Below are positions 23,552 to 36,800 of a stretch of DNA of 64,000 nucleotides, one piece after another. Where the stretch lies: NCBI RefSeq assembly GCF_040712315.1, contig NC_134020.1, forward strand, positions 35,642,751 to 35,706,750. The letters run 5' to 3'. Every line of letters begins with the position of its first letter. The stretch's first letter is position 1. The notes beneath the pieces are model-generated. The model ran no database searches. It was given only the letters and a program-made list of their open reading frames with translations, and was not told the origin of the DNA. Source of the stretch: Castanea sativa (lineage: Eukaryota > Streptophyta > Magnoliopsida > Fagales > Fagaceae). A program made the translations under genes and the position numbers.

Positions 23552-25402
23552 CCTTTTTTATTTATGTTTAGTTTGTTTCAACATCAACATTTTTTGAAAA
23601 ATGGTTCATTTTTTCAAATAGCATTTTCTAGAAAATTATATCATTTTCTAATGTTTGGTAATGACCTTGAAAATAAACTTGAGAATGTTTTCTGGTGTTT
23701 GGTATGCAAATTTTTATTTTTATTTTTTATATTTCTTGTGTAATTTAAAACATGTGTATTATGTAAACTAACTAATGTAATCAATATAAAGAATAACAAA
23801 AAACCAAGAATGAATTTGGTTTTCATGCTAAAATTTTGACAATAAATACAATCAAAATTAGTTGTCAAATTTTCATAATCTCTACCACTCATCTTGCTCA
23901 TATATATGGACAGAAACGTCCACACACACACACACACATATATATATCAACCATTTGTCTATATACATAAAATTGATAGAGGAATACATCTTTAATAAGT
24001 ACAAATAACAATAACTTTTAATTGTCTACTGTTTTTGTTGGTACTAGAGGTGGCAATTCGTGTTCGCGTGTCGGGTTCGTGTCGTGTCAAGTCATGAGTA
24101 TTCGACTACATAGGTCAACACTAACCCGACATATTTGTTAAACGGGTCAAGATTCCACAACCCCAACACGACCCATTTATTAAACGGGTCAGTCGTGTCG
24201 ACCTGTTTATCATATTTTATCATAATGAAAAATAAAAATTAATGAAAAAACAAACAAATAAATATTTTTAATATAAAATTCAGAACTAACGAGTAACTGC
24301 ATCACAAATAATCATTCAAAGTTAAAGCATATCTCAATATCACAAATAATCAATCACAATATGTCAAAGAATATAAATCACAACAACTAATAAGTTCATA
24401 TACCTAGAGTTTGAAGGGTATATTAGTAAAATATCATTTAATTAAACGGATCAGACGGGTCAAACGGGTTCTATGTGTTCAACACTAACCCAACCCATTT
24501 ATTAAACAGGTTAGCCGTGTTAACCTGAATATGACACGAATCCGTTAAGCCTCAACACATAACCTGCTAATTTCGTGTCGTGTCGTGTCGGGTTCGCGGG
24601 TCGTGTCAAATTTTGCCACCCCTAGTTGGTGCACTAATTGTCTACTATGGTCAACCACAAGGCTTTAATATTACTCAAAATTATGTATTTATATAATGTA
24701 TCTACATAATATATCATCACTACATAGTATCTGCATAATGTATCTGTTAACAAAAAAGATTATCCTATGTAAAAGCAATTTAGAGCCATATAGGCACTAT
24801 GTTTAAAATTTTCATCTTTTACTTCATTCATTCTTCTTTTTTATTTTTTATTTTTTATTTTTACTTTTATGTGCAAAAAAAAACTTCTACCTGGAATCCA
24901 TCAAACTACAAATTTCTTAGAGAAAAAATTAAATTAAATTTGAAACTCAAAGTAAAGAATTGAGATTTTGGTAGAGAGGAATGAAATAATTACCGTTGCA
25001 AATATGTTCTCTTTTGCAAGTTGGTAGAGAGAAATGAAATAATTACTGAGTAACAAGGGAAAAAAAAATCTAATTAGAGAACTGTGTTATAAAGGGGAAG
25101 AGAAATATGGATAGAGAGAGAAAGAGAGAGACCAGAGTTAGTGATAGTGAAAGTATGAGGAAAGAAATAGAAAAGGAAATAGAGAAAGAGTGAGAGAGCG
25201 TACCATGAGAGAGAGAGAGATTGTTTTCCAAAAAAAATTTTTGGAAAACAACCTATAAAAAAAAGCCTTATTTTTATTAAGATTTTCCATTGACTAAAGA
25301 TAGTTTTCCGTTGATCAGTTAATTTTTTGCGCTACCAAATACTGGAAAATGTGAAAAACTATTTTTACCGAAAGTTTTCTAGCAAAACAAACAGAGCGTT
25401 AA
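23552..25402. mobile_element. Non-autonomous DNA element with imperfect inverted ends
   Basis: The left end (AGTTTGTTTCAACATC, TTTTCTAGAAAA, TTCTAATGTTTGGTAA) is loosely repeated in inverted form at the right end near 25300-25400 (GTTTGTTTTGCTAGAAAA, TTTTCCAGTATTTGGTAG on the minus strand). A hAT element is nested inside. The interior also has a CA run (23920-23938) and GA-rich runs at 25090-25220. No coding sequence or certain TSD is seen, so the exact limits are approximate. Confidence 0.45.
24045..24624. mobile_element. Non-autonomous hAT element with 8-bp TSD
   Basis: The 580-bp element starts TAGAGGTGGCAATTCGTG and ends TTTTGCCACCCCTA, which are inverted repeats. Inside each end are arrays of GTGTCGTGTCGGGTTCG and ACCCATTTATTAAACGGGTC. 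Flanking 8-mers are GTTGGTAC (24037-24044) and GTTGGTGC (24625-24632), a TSD with one mismatch. TSD length and end sequence fit the hAT superfamily. There is no transposase. Confidence 0.85.
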
Positions 25403-25525
25403 TGAATGGTTTGTGAATACCCAAAAATATAAAAGGTAAGCCCAATGCAAAGAAACCAAATCATGGGCCTTGAATAGTCTATCCGAAGAAAGGATCTTCT
25501 TTGAAGGGAAATAGGCAAGGTGCTT

Positions 25526-27470
25526 AGAGCATTCACATGTAGTCTCAAAAAAAAAAAAAAAATTCATTTTACCAACTTAAAAACTACTTTATCATTTATA
25601 CCATACCATTTTACAACACATGCATTATCCCATATTCTATTTTATTATTCCACTCATTAAAATAATTTATATTACCCAATAAAATAATATAATTCAATCT
25701 CTCTCTCTTCTCCCCCATCTCTCTCTTTAGCCACCAATCACCACCACACATAAAACTCACAACCTAGTCACTACCACCATGCCACTGCCACAACTACCCA
25801 TTGCTCACCAAAATCCCATTGGAACCAAAAACCCGAATTAAAATTAACAAAACCAAGCAAATACCAACCAAAAACCCAACAATCCAAATCCAACACAAAT
25901 CCAAATCCAATCCAAATAATTTATCACACGTACAATCACTAGTACTCTAGTTGGTTGCTAAGAAATTCATAAGGGTGTGTTACTGTGTTTGATCATCCTA
26001 GAAAATAGAATAGACCCATTAATTCAATCAGCTTTTTCTTTTTTGCTTTCAAACTCACATGATCAATTCTTGCATACAAATATTGCAAAAAAAAATTGAA
26101 AAGATATACATGGTTCTCTTTGTCTTTAGCAACCAGAATAGAAAGTAACAGAAATGGAGGGAGGGTTGACAAGTTATTCAAGAGGGACTAAATGGCCGGA
26201 CCAACATGGTAGGGCTCAATAATATCAAAAGGAGGAAAAAAGAAGTCCTCCAACAAGGGGTTATAGTGGGACTCGATTACCGATATCGTCACATCGTGAC
26301 CACTCCGATCTCCAACCCAGCTCTTGTGGTTAGCTTTGAGAGAGAGAGAGAGAGAGAAGAGAGAGAGGAAGTGAGGATTGAGGGCTAAATGAAAGAGAAG
26401 ACTTAGAGAAAAGAAATGAAAAGAGAGAAAGAAGGACTAAAAAAATAATATAATATTTATTTCATATGCTATAGTACTGTCATATAAGAGCATTCACACT
26501 CAGACTTGCAAATGCCATATATTAGCATATTTAGCACTAAAGCCTCAAAAACCCCCATTACCTAGACTTGTAAACTTAAAAAAATTTACAATTGTGCTAT
26601 AGTAGCATCCCAAATATATGATGGTACGGTAACACAATCTCAAATCTCAAATCTCAAATATTATTTTTTATTCCAAATCTCTGCTTTTTCTCTCTTTTCG
26701 GTGTTTCTTCTTAATCTTCTGCTCTCCCTCTCTCCACAACAATCCAAACTCCTCTCTCTCATCACATCTCTCTTTAGCTCATGATGGTGGGTATTTTCTA
26801 GCGTGGGCTTCGGCTTGTGGGTCGTGGGTATGGTGGCGTGGACGTGGGTCTAGCAGTGTGGACGTGGGTCGTGGTGAGGTGGGTTGTGGCAAGGTGGGTC
26901 GTGGCGAGCTGGGTCATAGACTCATAACATGGATTTTGACGAGGTAGGTCACGGACTCAAAGCAGAGGTGAGTGGGTTTTGATTTTGGGTGGGTTCCGAT
27001 GGGGTTTGGGGTGGATTCTGACTCTGATGGTGTTTGGATTTTGATTTTTTGCTATGGATTTTTTATTTTTGGATTTGGATGGCTAGATTTTTTGCTATGG
27101 ATTTTTGTTTTTTGGACTTTGGATTCCAATGGGGTTTGGGTTTAGCATGGATTGGTTGGTTTGGCATGGTGGTGGTGTGGTGGTGGTTGATGTAAAATGA
27201 TTTTGGTGGTGGGTGGTGTGACTGTTGCTCAGCGAAGGTGGGTGGTGATTGGGAAGCTGGACGATGGTGGTGGTGGTGGGTGGTTGAGAGAGAGTAAAAG
27301 AAACAGAGATTAGAGAGAGAAGTAAGAAATATTTTTATATTAATTTAATGTGTGGTATTGTAAAATAAAAATTGGGATGTTAGGTGTGTAGTAAAATGGT
27401 ATGGTATGAATGATAATGTAGTTTTTGAGATAGTAAAATAGAATTTTTTGTAACCGGATGTGAATGCTCT
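25526..27470. mobile_element. Long inverted-end element starting AGAGCATTCACA
   Basis: The left end, AGAGCATTCACATG, followed by AAAACTACTTTATCATTTAT and CATACCATTTTAC, recurs inverted at 27350-27470 (GGTATGGTATGAATGATAAT, then GTTTTTGAGATAG and GGATGTGAATGCTCT), over roughly 100 bp. The interior has C-rich CCACCAATCACCACC on the left and G-rich GTGGGTCGTGG repeats on the right (26800-27290). A further AGAGCATTCACACTC end at 26487 shows that a second copy of the family, or a rearranged one, overlaps it. No protein is encoded. Confidence 0.6.
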
Positions 27471-29451
27471 AAATAAGGAGCAAGTTCTCTAAAAAGTGAA
27501 GCAAGAACATAAAGAATAAAGAAACACGTAGAAGTCCCATTATAAGTAGGATTGAGGAAAGAATGAGAGAATGGTAATTTTAGGAAGAAAGCAAATTGTG
27601 TGAATGAGAATTGTGGGAGAGGTGGAGAGTAGATTAAAAAAAGAAAAGAGTGAATGATATTTAAACATGATTAATAAAAGGCCATGAATATAATTTTTTT
27701 TATTTTTATAAATAACTATAAGTTACAGTACAATGTCAAAAGTAGCTGTGTACTATAGTTGAGAAGCCAAAATATTTGGCTTTAGCTTCACCAATGCAAC
27801 CTCATTTTTGTAATTGGTGGTGCTAAAAATAGTAATATAGCTTTTTAGCACCACTAATAATAATGCTCTAAAACTAGTATAAAAGGAAGAGGAAGTCAAC
27901 CGTGCAAACAATAAGAAGGAAGCCAGTAATACCCAGAGAGCACTCTCATTGGAAAGAAATAATAGAAAGTTAGCCCAAGGTCCTTAGAAAAAAACATTGT
28001 AGGAATAAGAATTTTAGTTTGTAGAAACACTTGGGGCTCCACATTAATCTAAGGTCCCAGATCTCACAAGTAATGTGTAAAGTCTTAAGACCTACTTAAG
28101 TTTGTGAAGTTTAGGATTTATATGCTTCGTGGCTTTCTCTCCTGAAGGAAATTATACTTGAGTTCTATGGTCAACTAATAAAGTTCATCGAAGTGTTTAC
28201 TTTCTCTAACAATATTTTATTTAACTCCTTATATGCGAATGTTTACTGTTGTATCTTGGGTTTGTTTATGCACATATTGGTTTAGCAAATCGATTTCATT
28301 TGATTGCGCTGGAACGAGTCCAATTCCCCAATAGACCCATTGCTCAATATTGAGCTTGGGCTTAAGGAACTATTTTTAAAAAGGGCCCCACATGGTCTAA
28401 AGGAAAATTTGGTGTGAATTGTAAAGGGTTATTATTAAATATTTCGATAATATATATTTTTTTTCATATACGGGGTGGATCTCACCACCGTGAACCCACA
28501 TTTATATGAGAAGGAAAGAAGAAATATACTCTTAAAATATTTAATAAATTTTCATGTGAACGATAAAGTGAAAAGAAACTTTTTTGTTACCTTCAAAATG
28601 AAATACGGTAAACCGACCACCACAATGGTGAGACAAGATTAGTTTATTTACATTTTACAGGTCTCTTGGCAGTCCTTAAGAGTCAGGGACGAAAAAAGTC
28701 AGTTAAAAAACTCACCAAAACCCGAAGTGACAAGAGATGTCATACGTTACCACTTACCAGTATTATTTATTGGATATGGAAAACGCTTGGAATGGAACAC
28801 AAATTATATTTTTCCAATGTATAGTCTTAGATTTAGGCATTTGTGATCGTCAAATTGACAAATTCATAAAAATTGATGAAGTTTACAAACTACGAAAACT
28901 TGTAAACTTGAACCTTGAGTTGTCGATGCACGACCAGGCGAGACTTTCATGGCACAAGAGGCAAAAAAGACTTTCGTTTGTGAATTCTCATTGTGGGATG
29001 CTCATGTTTTCTTTTGTAATGAGATAGAGATGCATAGACCAAAGTGTCCTCCACACAGTGGCCCCCTTGTGGACTGTTTTATTTATTTATTGCTGTATGT
29101 AGTGCAACACAGGTGTCTCTTTCACTGTTGGACATTGAGGAATGCGGGCGGTTTTCAGTTTTTTTATGGGCGGGGTTGGCTGTCCATATATAACTCTAAG
29201 ACATACCTTAAATCTGTGTTATTGCTTATTGCTCTTGCTTCATTAATACTTTTTTAAGAAAAAAAAATGAAAAAAGTTTAGTACAGCCTAAAGCTACACA
29301 GAGTGTACCCACTTCGTATGGCCTAGATTGAAGTGATTTAGATAAAAATTACTATCATTTTAATATATCAAATTATTAAGAAAATTTCATGTTTAATCAA
29401 CTTAAACACATTTATTCACTTAGGTTACATTTGGAAAAGTGTTAATGTGTG
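27471..29451. other. Intergenic stretch without a recognised gene
   Basis: The sequence is AT-rich. Around 27780-27870 lies TTTAGCACCACTAATAATAATGCTC, the end of another MITE-like copy related to the AGAGCATT family. Plus-strand reading frames at 28737-29257 resemble no family I know and have no clear start context; I regard them as chance or as remains of a retroelement. Confidence 0.5.
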
Positions 29452-30062
29452 TGTTGGGGGAACCGGCGCCGAGGGGGGGGGGGGACGAGGATCTGAGAAT
29501 ACAAACAAAGGGACTAAGGGCAACGCTAAGGGAATGAACCTCGAAAAGCACCAGCAGAATATCTTCAGGAAAATACAAGTGACCTTATGCGAGTTCAGAA
29601 GAGCTACAATAGATGAGGACTCGGAGGATGCCAACATGCCCTTGGGAAATCGAGAATCAAGGCTAAAGGCTATCGAGTGCAGACCGATGGCAAAGAGAAA
29701 GATTTGTCGCCAAGCAGGGAAGAAATGAAAGAAGACGGATAAAGTACCCATCACCTCTGCATTCAATACTCTGCAACCACTTAGTTAACCGCATTAATAA
29801 GGAAATGATCTATAAACAATGTTAAACCAGCTCATACTTTAGTGTAGAAGCCTTCTAGAAAGGCCTTAATGGGACAAGTATTTGAGAAATCCAATCCTAG
29901 CCTTCCAAATGTAGGGCTCAGATGTATTTTGGCTGATTATATAAAGCCAAGAAGCCCATGAATCAAAGGATGGACTTCTGGAGACTTGAATACTTCTTGT
30001 AATCTCTATATTAGACTGAACTCGAGGACCCCAATACAAGCATTTTCCATTAGCCTACACTT
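29452..30062 (+). mobile_element. Possible solo LTR or retroelement fragment
   Basis: The stretch begins TGTTGGGGGAACCGGCGCCG, has a GC-richer composition than its surroundings, and contains a TATA box (ATTATATAAAG, 29936-29946) followed by an LTR-like R/U5 region with CTTGTAATCTCTATATT and CCAATACAAGC. It could end at CCATTAGCCTACA near 30060. No target-site duplication was found, so both limits and class are uncertain. Confidence 0.4.
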
Positions 30063-30282
30063 GAAATTAATTCAAACACATCCACTTTAACCCTTTCATC
30101 TTATTAAGGATATTTAAGGTTGATTAAGCATCCCACCTCTTAAAAAATTAATTGTTTGAGCAAAAGTAGTAAGTTTGTACTTTCCATAAACCTTACTTTT
30201 AGCCCGCCACAATGTGATTTCAAAAAGTGTTCTATCTTTATGATTTGTATCACAATGATACTTTTAGAATTTGATACTAAAG

Positions 30283-30484
30283 GCCTGTTTGGGATTTACT
30301 TATTTTATTGAAATTGAAATTTTTTTTTTAAAAGTATTGTAGATAAAGATAAAAATTAGCTAAAATAGTACAATGGACCTATGAATAATACCAAAAAGTG
30401 TAATGGGCTCATAAATAGTAGTAAAAATAAACTGAATAATAAAATAAGTTGGCAAAAATAATTTTTGCCAAACACACACTAAAC
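30283..30484. mobile_element. MITE-like repeat, about 200 bp
   Basis: The left end (GGCCTGTTTGGGATTTACTT) and right end (AATTTTTGCCAAACACACAC) are rough inverted repeats around an AT-rich centre. The ends resemble common plant foldback elements. No coding sequence or clear TSD is visible. Confidence 0.5.
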
Positions 30485-32264
30485 TAACATTTGTTACCCA
30501 CTCGTGCAAATAACTGGTTTAACTTGTGTGTTTGAATTATTTTTAATTTTATTTTGTTGAAAATTGCCAAAAGTTCAATTATACAAAGAAAAAAAAAACT
30601 GAACATAAAAAAATAAATAAAATGAAAAGGCTAATCCTAACTGTATTGGTTGTAGGGCGAGGAGCTGAGTTGCTCTCATAAATATTGGGGAGAATTCTCC
30701 ATAATTATACTTAGTATTTGATTCTTGAATTGAAAGGGCCCATGATCATATTAAAATAGGCTGTCAAGCCTACAAGGCACAAGCTAAAACCCAAGTTCGG
30801 ATATAAATAAGAACTCACTTACCATCATGTTGGTTACACTCCAATACAGTCAAATTTCATTAAATGTTACTTGATAGCATCCCAACCGTCAACATAACTC
30901 TGTACTCCAGATTGTTAGAAAGGTACGGTTGTCCCCTATCCCATTTTTTTTTTTTTTGCTGAATGTCCCCTATCCCATCTTATGCATACTGGGGTTGACC
31001 TGAGGTATGAGCAGGGCAACATGGCTTCAAAAATTTCCTAACTTTTTTTTTTCTTTCAGATTTTTAAAATAAAAAAAATCCAATTAATTATTGAAAAGCA
31101 TTTTCCATATCTTTTTTATATATATAAAACTAAAGTTGATTGAAAGAATTTAATTCAATAAATTTGAATCGTGAATTTCAATTAGCTCAATTAGTCAAGT
31201 TTCTGAGAGTTAAATAAGAAATTTGAAGTTCAATCCCTATTTTTTAAAAAAAATTAAAAATTGAAACTCGAAACTTATAGGACTTAAGAGTCTATTTTTA
31301 AAACCTCATTTTTAAAATAAAAAAAAACTTTTTTATAGATAAAAGTATACTTTAACACACTTTCAATAAAAAAATTTCAGCAAAAAACTAAATAAACTGT
31401 TCTCAAGGATAATTAAATGAAAACAATGTTCAAATGAATTTTAGCCAAACTTAAAAAATTACAAGTATGTCTCATAAACAAATTTTACTTTTTACATTTT
31501 TAGGTTTGACTTTTTACTTTACTTCAATTTTTTAAAACTTTTTTAATCAATGGTTGAGATTGGAAGTTTCTTTTTGCAATTATCAATCTCAATCATCCAT
31601 AGAAATTGCATTAGGTGCCTGATCTCAATCCTGCTAATACTAGTATTTAGTTGAAAAACATGTCAGATACAGCAGAATGTACCGTGTACCGCCTTGGGTC
31701 TGAAACTATCAAGGATGATTCATTCTTACCTAGTATGGCATTCACTCAACTTGTGCCTTTTACCCTTATTTCAAATCTGTGCATGCCATTTTTTTTTTCA
31801 TTATTAAGCGCAATGAATTTATTGTTACAATTAGTTTGCACGTGCTTAGTGAAGCACAGAAATTTTCATTTCAACAAGTTTTTTTTTAGCTCAAAGAAAT
31901 ATAGAATAACTATAAATATTTTATAAGTAACAGAGAATTTGAATATAGCCAAGCGAAAAATAAATAAATAAATAAATAAAAATAAAAACCAAACAGAACA
32001 AAATAAAAACCAGGACAGTATGCATGATTTAAACAAATCATATATCTAAATCAAAGAATAAGCACCAACAAGAAATTTTATCTTTTTACAAAGGTTGGTT
32101 ATCAACATTAATGATATTTACATCACAAAAACCTGGTGCCCAATTCATTTCTATTGAATAAAAGAATGACTACAATTTTGCAGAACCAAACATCCTAAAT
32201 TTCCCATTATCTACTCTATAACCCCCAACATTTGGGTGGGTTTTGAAGAAGTATTAGGAAATAA
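30485..32264. other. Intergenic region downstream of the EDR2-like gene
   Basis: At 31176-31260 there is a truncated SINE of the 63148-63278 family (plus strand: TTAGCTCAATTAGTCAAG as A-box, GAAGTTCAATCCC as B-box). The remainder is AT-rich with no recognisable gene. The 3' UTR of the PH-START gene should end somewhere in the right part. Confidence 0.55.
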
Positions 32265-33770
32265 TCATGGTTTCAATAATACTGCTTTGGAGGCATCAAG
32301 ATGGTTAAAACGGCAGGTTCCTAGAAGATACTCTGGAAGATCCTCTGGGGTATTCGCCTGTGCATAACAAATTGACATTTAGGCATTGTAATGAAAAAAT
32401 GTGATCGTCACAGAAGGTGATCGCTAAAGAAGCATAAAATTTCTATAGTAAAACTTTCATTTCTAACTTTTTTTTTTATTGGGTGTTGAGGTCTACCCAC
32501 ATGGTAGAGAGATATCAGTTTCTTCAAACTGAATCATGACTAAATGCAAGGAATTGTGGAATCAGCAGAAATTATGTTCAATAGTATGTAAATTTTCTGC
32601 TTTGCAAGATTTGAATCTAAAATCTAACCTCCCCCCGCTCAAGGTATCCTTGGAAAGAAGTGACACAAAGGGAGAGAAGGGAAAGAATGAGTATATTCCA
32701 TTGATCCCTTCCCCACTTCTATTCTATTTCCCTATCCAAACTAGGAAAATATAAAATAAATAAATAAATGTCATACCTAGTGCACAAAGCTCTCACTTAA
32801 AAAATAAAAAAGTATTACCTCTATCAAGAATGCCATCTCTATAACAAGATTGTTGAGGTATCCGAGAACAAGACTTAGCACACCCCTTGCAACTGTTGAA
32901 GACCCAACATCGACGTCAAGCTGCATTGATTGTCATTTAGCAGAATTAGATAATGTGATAAAATAACCACCCACATGACATACAATTTTATTTTCAATGT
33001 CAGGGTGCATATCCCTGACTTTGTCAGTCCTTTCTACTTGTGTCTCTACTCTGTTCTGTTACCAAATCTTAATTTATCATACCAAGGCACAGAGGAGTGT
33101 GTAACTGTGTATAACCACCCACATGACATGACATAAAATTTTATATTCAATGTCAGGATGCATATCCCTGACTTTGGCAGAGTCCTTTTACTTGTGTCTG
33201 TACTCTGTTCTGTTACCAGATCTTAATTTATCATGGCACAGAGGAGTGTGTATAAACTCTCTGAATAGCAGGGAAACCTTTCCAACAGATGTTGAGAGGC
33301 ACATATGCCAATCCAATGAGTACAAAAGTAATTGAATTTGGGCTACAGGAGGACGAAGCCTGAGTTGTGTGTGTATGTGTGCACATGTTTGAGTGTTTGT
33401 ACATGTGAGTGCAAACACGCACTCGCATTTTACAAGAGGACAAAGCCCAGACTACACAACACAAATAAAGGAACAACAGTTCTTGTAAACTTACCTCCAA
33501 ATAGTTCTTCCCATGGAAATAATTAATTTCAAGGGCTTGGCCAAGAAGGCATGCTTTCTTTCCTACACTCTGCTTAACTATCCATGAACCCTGAGAAAAG
33601 AAATGTGAACCCACATAAACCATACACTATACACTGATGATAAATGATGTTCATGGAGCATTGTCTAGGTAACAAGATCACTTCAGGTCCAAGGAGGGAA
33701 AAAAAAGGAAGTGCATATAATACATTTTGCGGATTGCAGAAGCTATTTTGGTTATACAAGTCAACCCAAT

Positions 33771-33818
<48 letters not shown>

Positions 33819-36800
33819 TGACATTAAAACAAGTAAAACATCTGTATGCATGAGCCTTATGGGGAAAAAATGAGGCAAATTCCAGAATCTCAGATCTCAG
33901 ATCATATGGGAAACACAAACTGATAAAAACAGAGATCCCAGGAGACATATCTGGGAATTGAGAGGGTCTATGTATTTCAACAAATAAAGCAATACTTTGA
34001 ACTTAAAAGATATGAAGATGCATGTAAAAACAAGGAAAAAAAAATATAGTTTAACTTTTTTCCCTTGGTTTCTACTTAAGCAGCAATCAAGCCAATGATT
34101 AAAGCACAAAGCTAAAAAGAGAGAATGTTTCAATTTAGCAGGAAAAAAAAATTGTTCCAAGAGAAAGGGCCCAAGGTCACAGGTGTGGGGAGAGAATGAC
34201 AAAACATAAAATGAATTCATAATCATCCATGAATATGAGGAGAAACACCAATGAGAAATACACACTGACTTGTTTAGCTCAATGAAGTAAAAAAAAAAAA
34301 AAAGTTTGTTCGCTTTTATGTATTCTTGAATGAAAAAAAGGGGATAAGACTACTGTTATGCTCTGTGATATTGTTGTTTCTAATCCCACAGGACTATGAC
34401 AAACATTTTAGGTACTAACCTTAGATATATATGGTATGAGCTTAAACCTTGAATTTCTATATGCATCATCTCCCTTGATAAAACTCTCTAGCAAGGGTGC
34501 ATTTGCCACAGGAGTATTCATCATATAATATGCAACAAGGTTATGTGTCGTTGAGCCTGGCATCTGGTCACAGAAAATAATCTGATTAGTGTTAATCCAC
34601 AAGATAAAAACGAGTAATATAGATATAGACAAAAGCTTGAATTGACCTGTATGTTTACAATGAAGAAGAACTCTGGCCCACCCTGTGCTGCATATTTCTG
34701 CACCACAGATCTTGTAAAGTTAATTTGCAATCACAAAGATCATCGTGAAAATACAATGAGTGCAATTAATTAAACGTGTGATTGAGGGCTACGAATTGAA
34801 ACTAAGAAGAAATAATAACAAACTAAATATCAACCTGAACAATACTCCCAGGACGGCCTGCAAGATCATCTTCTCGCTTGTCAGATTTCAGCCAATCTGC
34901 ACCAACCATTTGCATCAAGGTGCTCTTTGCCTTAACCTAGAAAGTAAACAACAAATGAGTAGAGAAATTAAATAAGAACCACCAACTGAGACTATAATGC
35001 CACCTATTTTGGAGTTTTATTATTTGGATGAGTAAGATGTTTAAGAGGAACAAACTAAAACAATTTTATTGGAGTGCACAGGATTAAGAACTCTACAGAA
35101 ACTAAATCTCATTGTTTAAATACTGTCACTATTAGTGGTTATGAGGCCTTTTTTTTACAGTGTTTTTGGTTGGAGGTGAAATAAGAAGGAAAGAACAAAA
35201 ATGAGAGAAAATGGGGTTGGGGGGGGGGGGGGGGGGTGGTGTGTTTGGTTGGAAGTGAAAAGGAGAGAAAATGGTGGGGCCTAGCAGTTTTCTCTCTGGG
35301 CCCAAAAATCAATCTCCTCAAATTGGGGAGAAAACACAGAAGAAAATGGAGAGCCAGAGGTTTGGACAAAATTGCCCAACACATTCAAATTTATTTTTAT
35401 TAACGTTGATTTGTCTTTTTCCTCCTTGCTTTTTCATCTTTTCAGATCTTATCATTCTTTTAATTTTTTTTTTTTAATGTGCTCATCCTTTGCTTTTTTT
35501 GTCTTTTATGATATTATCACTTTTTTTCTTTTTTCCTTTTTTTTGGTGTTCATTTCTTTTCTCAACAGGCTTTTTTTTTTTTTTTTTGGAAAGGGTTGTT
35601 GAACTTCTTGCGCTTTTTTTTTTGGTTGCATGATGTGTTCATTCATACATAATTTTCTAATAAAAATATAATGTGTTATTTTTTGTTTTATCTAATAGGG
35701 ATATAATAGTAAATTTGTAAAAACTATACTTTCTATCCTCTCATATTTCTTCTCAACCAAACAAAAAAAAAGTTTTCTATCCCTCCACTTTTCTATCTCC
35801 CCAACCAAACACTTATGAGAGAAAACTAATATATTTTTAATCCTCTCACTTTTCCATCTCCTTCCCATTTTCTATCCTCCTACTTTTTCACCCCTCTAAC
35901 CAAACAGACCCTTAAAGTATGAATTTTATTACTATAGAAATTATAACAATCCATTAGCATAAACCAGTTTTCATCACAGAGCATATGCAGTTTAGCATTC
36001 CAAAATCATGCAATTCTATGCATGATAGCAAACCAATTTGTTATCCTTTAATTGGTGAGCATGGTGAACATCTTACTGAACATACAAACAAAATTGTTTT
36101 CTATACACTGTGTTCAGCTTCATTATTACTAAAATTTTGTTGTGCATACCTTCTTATGGTCTTCCAGATAATTCTCTCCACGAATTAGGAAAGAGGAAGG
36201 ATCCGTTTGTGTCCAACTGCAAGCTAATGTACAAGTTGGATCATTTGGAAGGGTTGTCCCATAGCAGCATGGGAAACAGTCTTCCCTTGCCATCTCTAGT
36301 AAGTCCACATAGCCCCTTTTTTGAACTGCAGCACATAATCTCCAGCCATCATCAAATAGTACAAAAAAGAAAATGCCTAAAACTGCTAGAGGAGAAAAGA
36401 TATGCAAATGAATTAATATGCTAAATTGTATATACTGATCACCAAATCTTTAATACCTGCAAGATCATGCAATCTTTTCACAAGACCAGCAGCAGTGGAT
36501 AATTTTGGTTGATGTGTATCCTGTAACTCTCAATGCCAAAGGAACCAAGTGAGAAAGCCAAAACACCAATTCATGCAAAGTTTAAACTCATTTCTAAAAG
36601 CAGAGTACCAAAAATGAAAGGCCTAAATGAGTGAGAATCTTTGCATAGACATTTATGTGCACAAGAAGAAATGGGGCAAATCAAAGTTGGGAGAAATAAT
36701 ATCCACATACGACAACAACAAAGCCTTAGTCCTAAATTTTGAGGTCAGCTATGCATCCTCAACAAAGTAGTTAGGGTTAATCACATGTATTCTTTTCCAA

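Noticed and set aside
28737..29257. Two overlapping plus-strand reading frames of about 100 codons
   Set aside because: No domain, no splice context, no similarity to any family I recognise; likely chance in AT-rich DNA.
33644..33878. Frames spanning the CA/TA microsatellite
   Set aside because: Their sequence is produced by the dinucleotide repeat within an intron.
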